Shown: positions 61,824-64,000 of the stretch, piece by piece
Numbering within the stretch: position 1 is the stretch's first letter
Layout: each line of letters begins with the position of its first letter
From: Mariniphaga sp041687215
GTDB lineage: Bacteria; Bacteroidota; Bacteroidia; Bacteroidales; Prolixibacteraceae
NCBI RefSeq assembly: GCF_041687215.1
Contig: NZ_JAWLCI010000018.1
Location: 3,752 to 67,751 of the forward strand
Length of the DNA: 64,000 nucleotides
Reading direction: 5' to 3'
Made by a program: the position numbers and the translations under genes
Notes under the pieces: model-generated
The model's input: the letters and a program-made list of their open reading frames with translations, nothing else
Database searches by the model: none
What the model was told of the DNA's origin: nothing

Positions 61824-63257
61824 TCAATTTCTTTTTATAACCGCCACCCATTCCAGTTCGCCAGGCGTTTCCAGAGTTACTATTTTTCCGCCTTCAACAT
61901 TTTCTTCTGAAAACCACTCCCCTTTTCTCACATTCATCCATTTCAGGGTAAAATTTGAACTGAATTCCGATAAATCGAGGCCAACATCTCCTTTATCAGG
62001 AAAGAACACCACAAACACTTCGCCTGGTTTCAATGCAAGGTAAGCTTCGTTTTCTTCACCATCGGAAAGCAATTCATTATTGGGAGATAGTTCCCAAAAT
62101 GGGCATATTTTTTCAACTTCACGCGCAGCTTTCACCGAGTTCATGGACAATTCGGACAAACCTAAACCCGAAGTCGGGCGATGAAACCGCGCCGATGCTG
62201 TTCCACCAATGACATGCCGCCACCAGCCGTCGATGCCGTTATTGGTATTGCCGTGGGTGCCGCCGTCGGCCCCGTAAGTTTTTACAGTGTTTATGGGTCG
62301 CGGCTGGCCGGAAATGTAATTTTTTACCCACTGGAAATTGTCCCAGTGCGCCTGATCGCGCTGGTGGTTATTTTGTGAAATATCGCAGAAATCATAAAGT
62401 TCAGGATGGTCGAACGTACGTTTGTGCTGTTCCGATTTCAAGTCCCAGGCATCCCACATTTCTGTGAGAAAAACTTTTTTGCCTGCCTCTTCAGATTTGG
62501 TACGGATATAACGGGCCCAGTAAGCGCCCCACTCTTCTTCGCCCGATGTTTCATTGTCCATGCAATAAAGAATGTGATTGTGCTTCAGTGAGTATGATAA
62601 CATTTTGTCCACAAATTGCTGCTGGAATTTCAGCAAAATTTCGTTATTCCGTTGATTGGGCGTAGTAAAGAAAAAAGGCTGTTTATTCTGGCCGGGATGG
62701 TCGGGATATTCCAAATCCAGGCCCGATTCTTCTTCGGAATAATTGATGTTGTTCTTCGGATTGTAAGGATGCGGCGGCCAGTTGTTCTGGGTGTAATCGA
62801 ACCGGTCCCACACCTCAATTTGCACAATGATGTCGCGTTTTGCCGTTTCGTTCAGAAAAAATTCAAACCGCTGCCAATAATCATCGTTCCACTGATTCAA
62901 ATCGTATTTTCCGTTTTCAAGTTTTTTAAACGGATACAGCTCAAAATCACGATCATTTCGATCGCTCATGGTATTGCGTACGTAATTGGCTCCCACCGAT
63001 TTCATGGAATCGAGATGCGGCACCAGCATTTCCGCCGGCCACTGAAACAGGTTATCGTCGCTGCTTGCGCCCAACAGCATCACCGGCCCGCCTTTGTATT
63101 GCCAGTAACATGGATTTTCGCTCCAGGGTTGAATAGCATTGTTCGGTTCAGGTCTGTTATTGCATCCGCAAAAAAGAAATAATCCCAGCAAAATCAGGAT
63201 GAACGGGCACCCCATTTTACCGTATTTGACACTTGACGAAACTTTTATTCTTTCCAT
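61824..63257 (-). CDS. Putative TIM-barrel glycoside hydrolase, lipoprotein
   Basis: This is a 477-aa exported protein that looks like a clan GH-A-type glycoside hydrolase. A lipoprotein signal ends at FLFCGCNNR (Met at 63215 is the better start). The barrel contains VGANYVRNTMSDRNDRD, IVQIEVWDRFDY, the probable acid/base Glu in YCMDNETSGEEEWG and the probable nucleophile in FLTEMWDAWD. It ends in a small beta domain (about 400-477) like that attached to DUF4038/apiosidase-type enzymes. Its neighbour, 25 bp upstream, is a DUF4038-like hydrolase, suggesting joint action on one plant-type glycan. The family was not identified with certainty. Confidence 0.82.
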   Translation of the reverse strand: MERIKVSSSVKYGKMGCPFILILLGLFLFCGCNNRPEPNNAIQPWSENPCYWQYKGGPVMLLGASSDDNLFQWPAEMLVPHLDSMKSVGANYVRNTMSDRNDRDFELYPFKKLENGKYDLNQWNDDYWQRFEFFLNETAKRDIIVQIEVWDRFDYTQNNWPPHPYNPKNNINYSEEESGLDLEYPDHPGQNKQPFFFTTPNQRNNEILLKFQQQFVDKMLSYSLKHNHILYCMDNETSGEEEWGAYWARYIRTKSEEAGKKVFLTEMWDAWDLKSEQHKRTFDHPELYDFCDISQNNHQRDQAHWDNFQWVKNYISGQPRPINTVKTYGADGGTHGNTNNGIDGWWRHVIGGTASARFHRPTSGLGLSELSMNSVKAAREVEKICPFWELSPNNELLSDGEENEAYLALKPGEVFVVFFPDKGDVGLDLSEFSSNFTLKWMNVRKGEWFSEENVEGGKIVTLETPGELEWVAVIKRN

Positions 63258-63282
63258 AATTGTTCTGATTTTTTATTCTCCA

Positions 63283-64000
63283 TTAATCATTATCTTTTTT
63301 TAGTAGCAAAAGCATGTCGTTTTCAAAATCGTGTTCAAACGCTATTCTGTTATTTTTCATACCAAAGTCGGCCAGTGAATATGTATTGGTTACCGGGTTA
63401 AACCATTCTGCTGTATATTTGAAACTCCCGGGATTGAACAATTCAACTTTTGCTTTTTCAGGAATATAGACAACAATGGTTTCGTCGCCGGGGGATTTCA
63501 ACGCTGAAATCCAATGATTGTAAGTTTCGTTACCGGGCTGGTTCACCAAAATTTCGTTTGCCGGATAAAGGTTCCACCAGTCAAGTTTCTGAAAAAATCC
63601 GGCCAGGTAGCCCATTTGAATGCTCCCGGGAAATTCGATGCTTTTCCGCCATCCGGTAACTCCTCCCTGGTCGCGGTGATTCAGTATCCGTTCGCCGGGC
63701 TGCAGCCAGGGCCAGATTCCATTTGCACCGTAAGTAACTCCGGCAACGGGTGTGGCAAATAGACTCCAGTAACTGGCATTTCTGACATCTTTGGCAAAAA
63801 TCCGAAATCCGATTTCCTCGTAATTGGGTTCCATGTTAATATAAGGCATGGGTTTCAGTTTGTTCCACATTTCGGCCATGGGTCCTTTGTTTATCCAGTT
63901 TACTGTTCCCTCGGCGTTGCTGTGCGAGCTTTGATATCCCATGAAGTTGTACCAATCTTCCTGCGCATATAAATCGCCAACAAACGAACGCCCATGCGGA
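63283..64000 (-). CDS. DUF4038/GH140-like (apiosidase-like) hydrolase, C-terminal part
   Basis: The coding frame stays open to the window edge (upstream residues read ...FVGDLYAQEDWYNF), so the visible part is the C-terminal ~238 residues of a longer protein. PYINMEPNYEEIG carries a likely catalytic Glu and GVTYGANGIWPW is the DUF4038 hallmark. A C-terminal putative collagen-binding-like beta domain (about the last 90 residues) ends AFEHDFENDMLLLLKK. GH140 members cleave apiose side chains of rhamnogalacturonan-II; substrate identity here is inferred from the family only. Confidence 0.87.
   Translation of the reverse strand, partial: PHGRSFVGDLYAQEDWYNFMGYQSSHSNAEGTVNWINKGPMAEMWNKLKPMPYINMEPNYEEIGFRIFAKDVRNASYWSLFATPVAGVTYGANGIWPWLQPGERILNHRDQGGVTGWRKSIEFPGSIQMGYLAGFFQKLDWWNLYPANEILVNQPGNETYNHWISALKSPGDETIVVYIPEKAKVELFNPGSFKYTAEWFNPVTNTYSLADFGMKNNRIAFEHDFENDMLLLLKKDND

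Overview
This 64 kb window is a chromosomal segment of a Bacteroidota bacterium. The order is probably Marinilabiliales, Prolixibacteraceae-like, but that placement is inferred only from gene content. Supporting signs are type IX secretion (T9SS) parts and cargo (a PorE-like OmpA protein, a PorP/SprF protein, type A and type B C-terminal sorting domains), glycan-degrading families typical of the phylum (S1 sulfatase, GH92, GH172, DUF4038/GH140-like, DUF5916), LytS/LytTR and hybrid two-component kinases, near absence of Shine-Dalgarno sites, and several TAnnTTTG -7 promoter elements.

Layout. 0-12.5 kb: the 3' part of an S9 peptidase, a sulfatase, a DUF4174 protein, a GntR-type regulator divergent from a quinoprotein sugar dehydrogenase/cytochrome c pair, a PorE-like protein, a hotdog thioesterase, a prohibitin-like protein, a secreted class I amidotransferase-like protein and an NlpC/P60 hydrolase with an apparent 30-residue membrane microprotein behind it. 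12.5-20.5 kb: a PgpH-like 7TM-HD phosphodiesterase, an S41 protease, a GIN-domain protein, an iron alcohol dehydrogenase followed by the 3' remnant of a MazF/PemK-like toxin gene, a class IV aminotransferase and a conserved hypothetical. 20.5-25.3 kb: an operon of three LytS-like kinases (the last with its key residues replaced) and a LytTR regulator. 25.3-27.8 kb: a GH92 mannosidase.

27.8-33.5 kb and 36.1-37 kb are accessory. They hold a REP-associated tyrosine transposase (RAYT) inside eight hairpin repeat units, palindromic MITE-like elements, a 21-bp-period repeat tract, an AT-rich restriction-modification pair and the 3' end of a group II intron. clpB lies between them.

37-47 kb is a surface-protein region. 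A PorP/SprF protein and a large type B sorted protein sit downstream of three small secreted proteins. Two of these are paralogues of the large protein's first module, and all three end in the same short motif. A T9SS-sorted metalloprotease-like protein, a partial tRNA and a lipoprotein gene broken by an in-frame TGA follow.

48-54.4 kb carries a DUF5916 outer-membrane protein, an SnoaL-like protein, an AraC regulator and a GH172-like hydrolase. 54.5-61.8 kb is a tightly coupled operon of two hybrid histidine kinases with cheR and cheB but no MCP, cheA or cheW. The window ends in two glycoside hydrolases, the last cut by the edge.

The strongest candidates for something undescribed are the paralogous secreted-protein cluster with its shared C-terminal tail, the kinase-CheR-CheB operon with a Glu-rich heptad linker, and the three-hairpin RAYT array.
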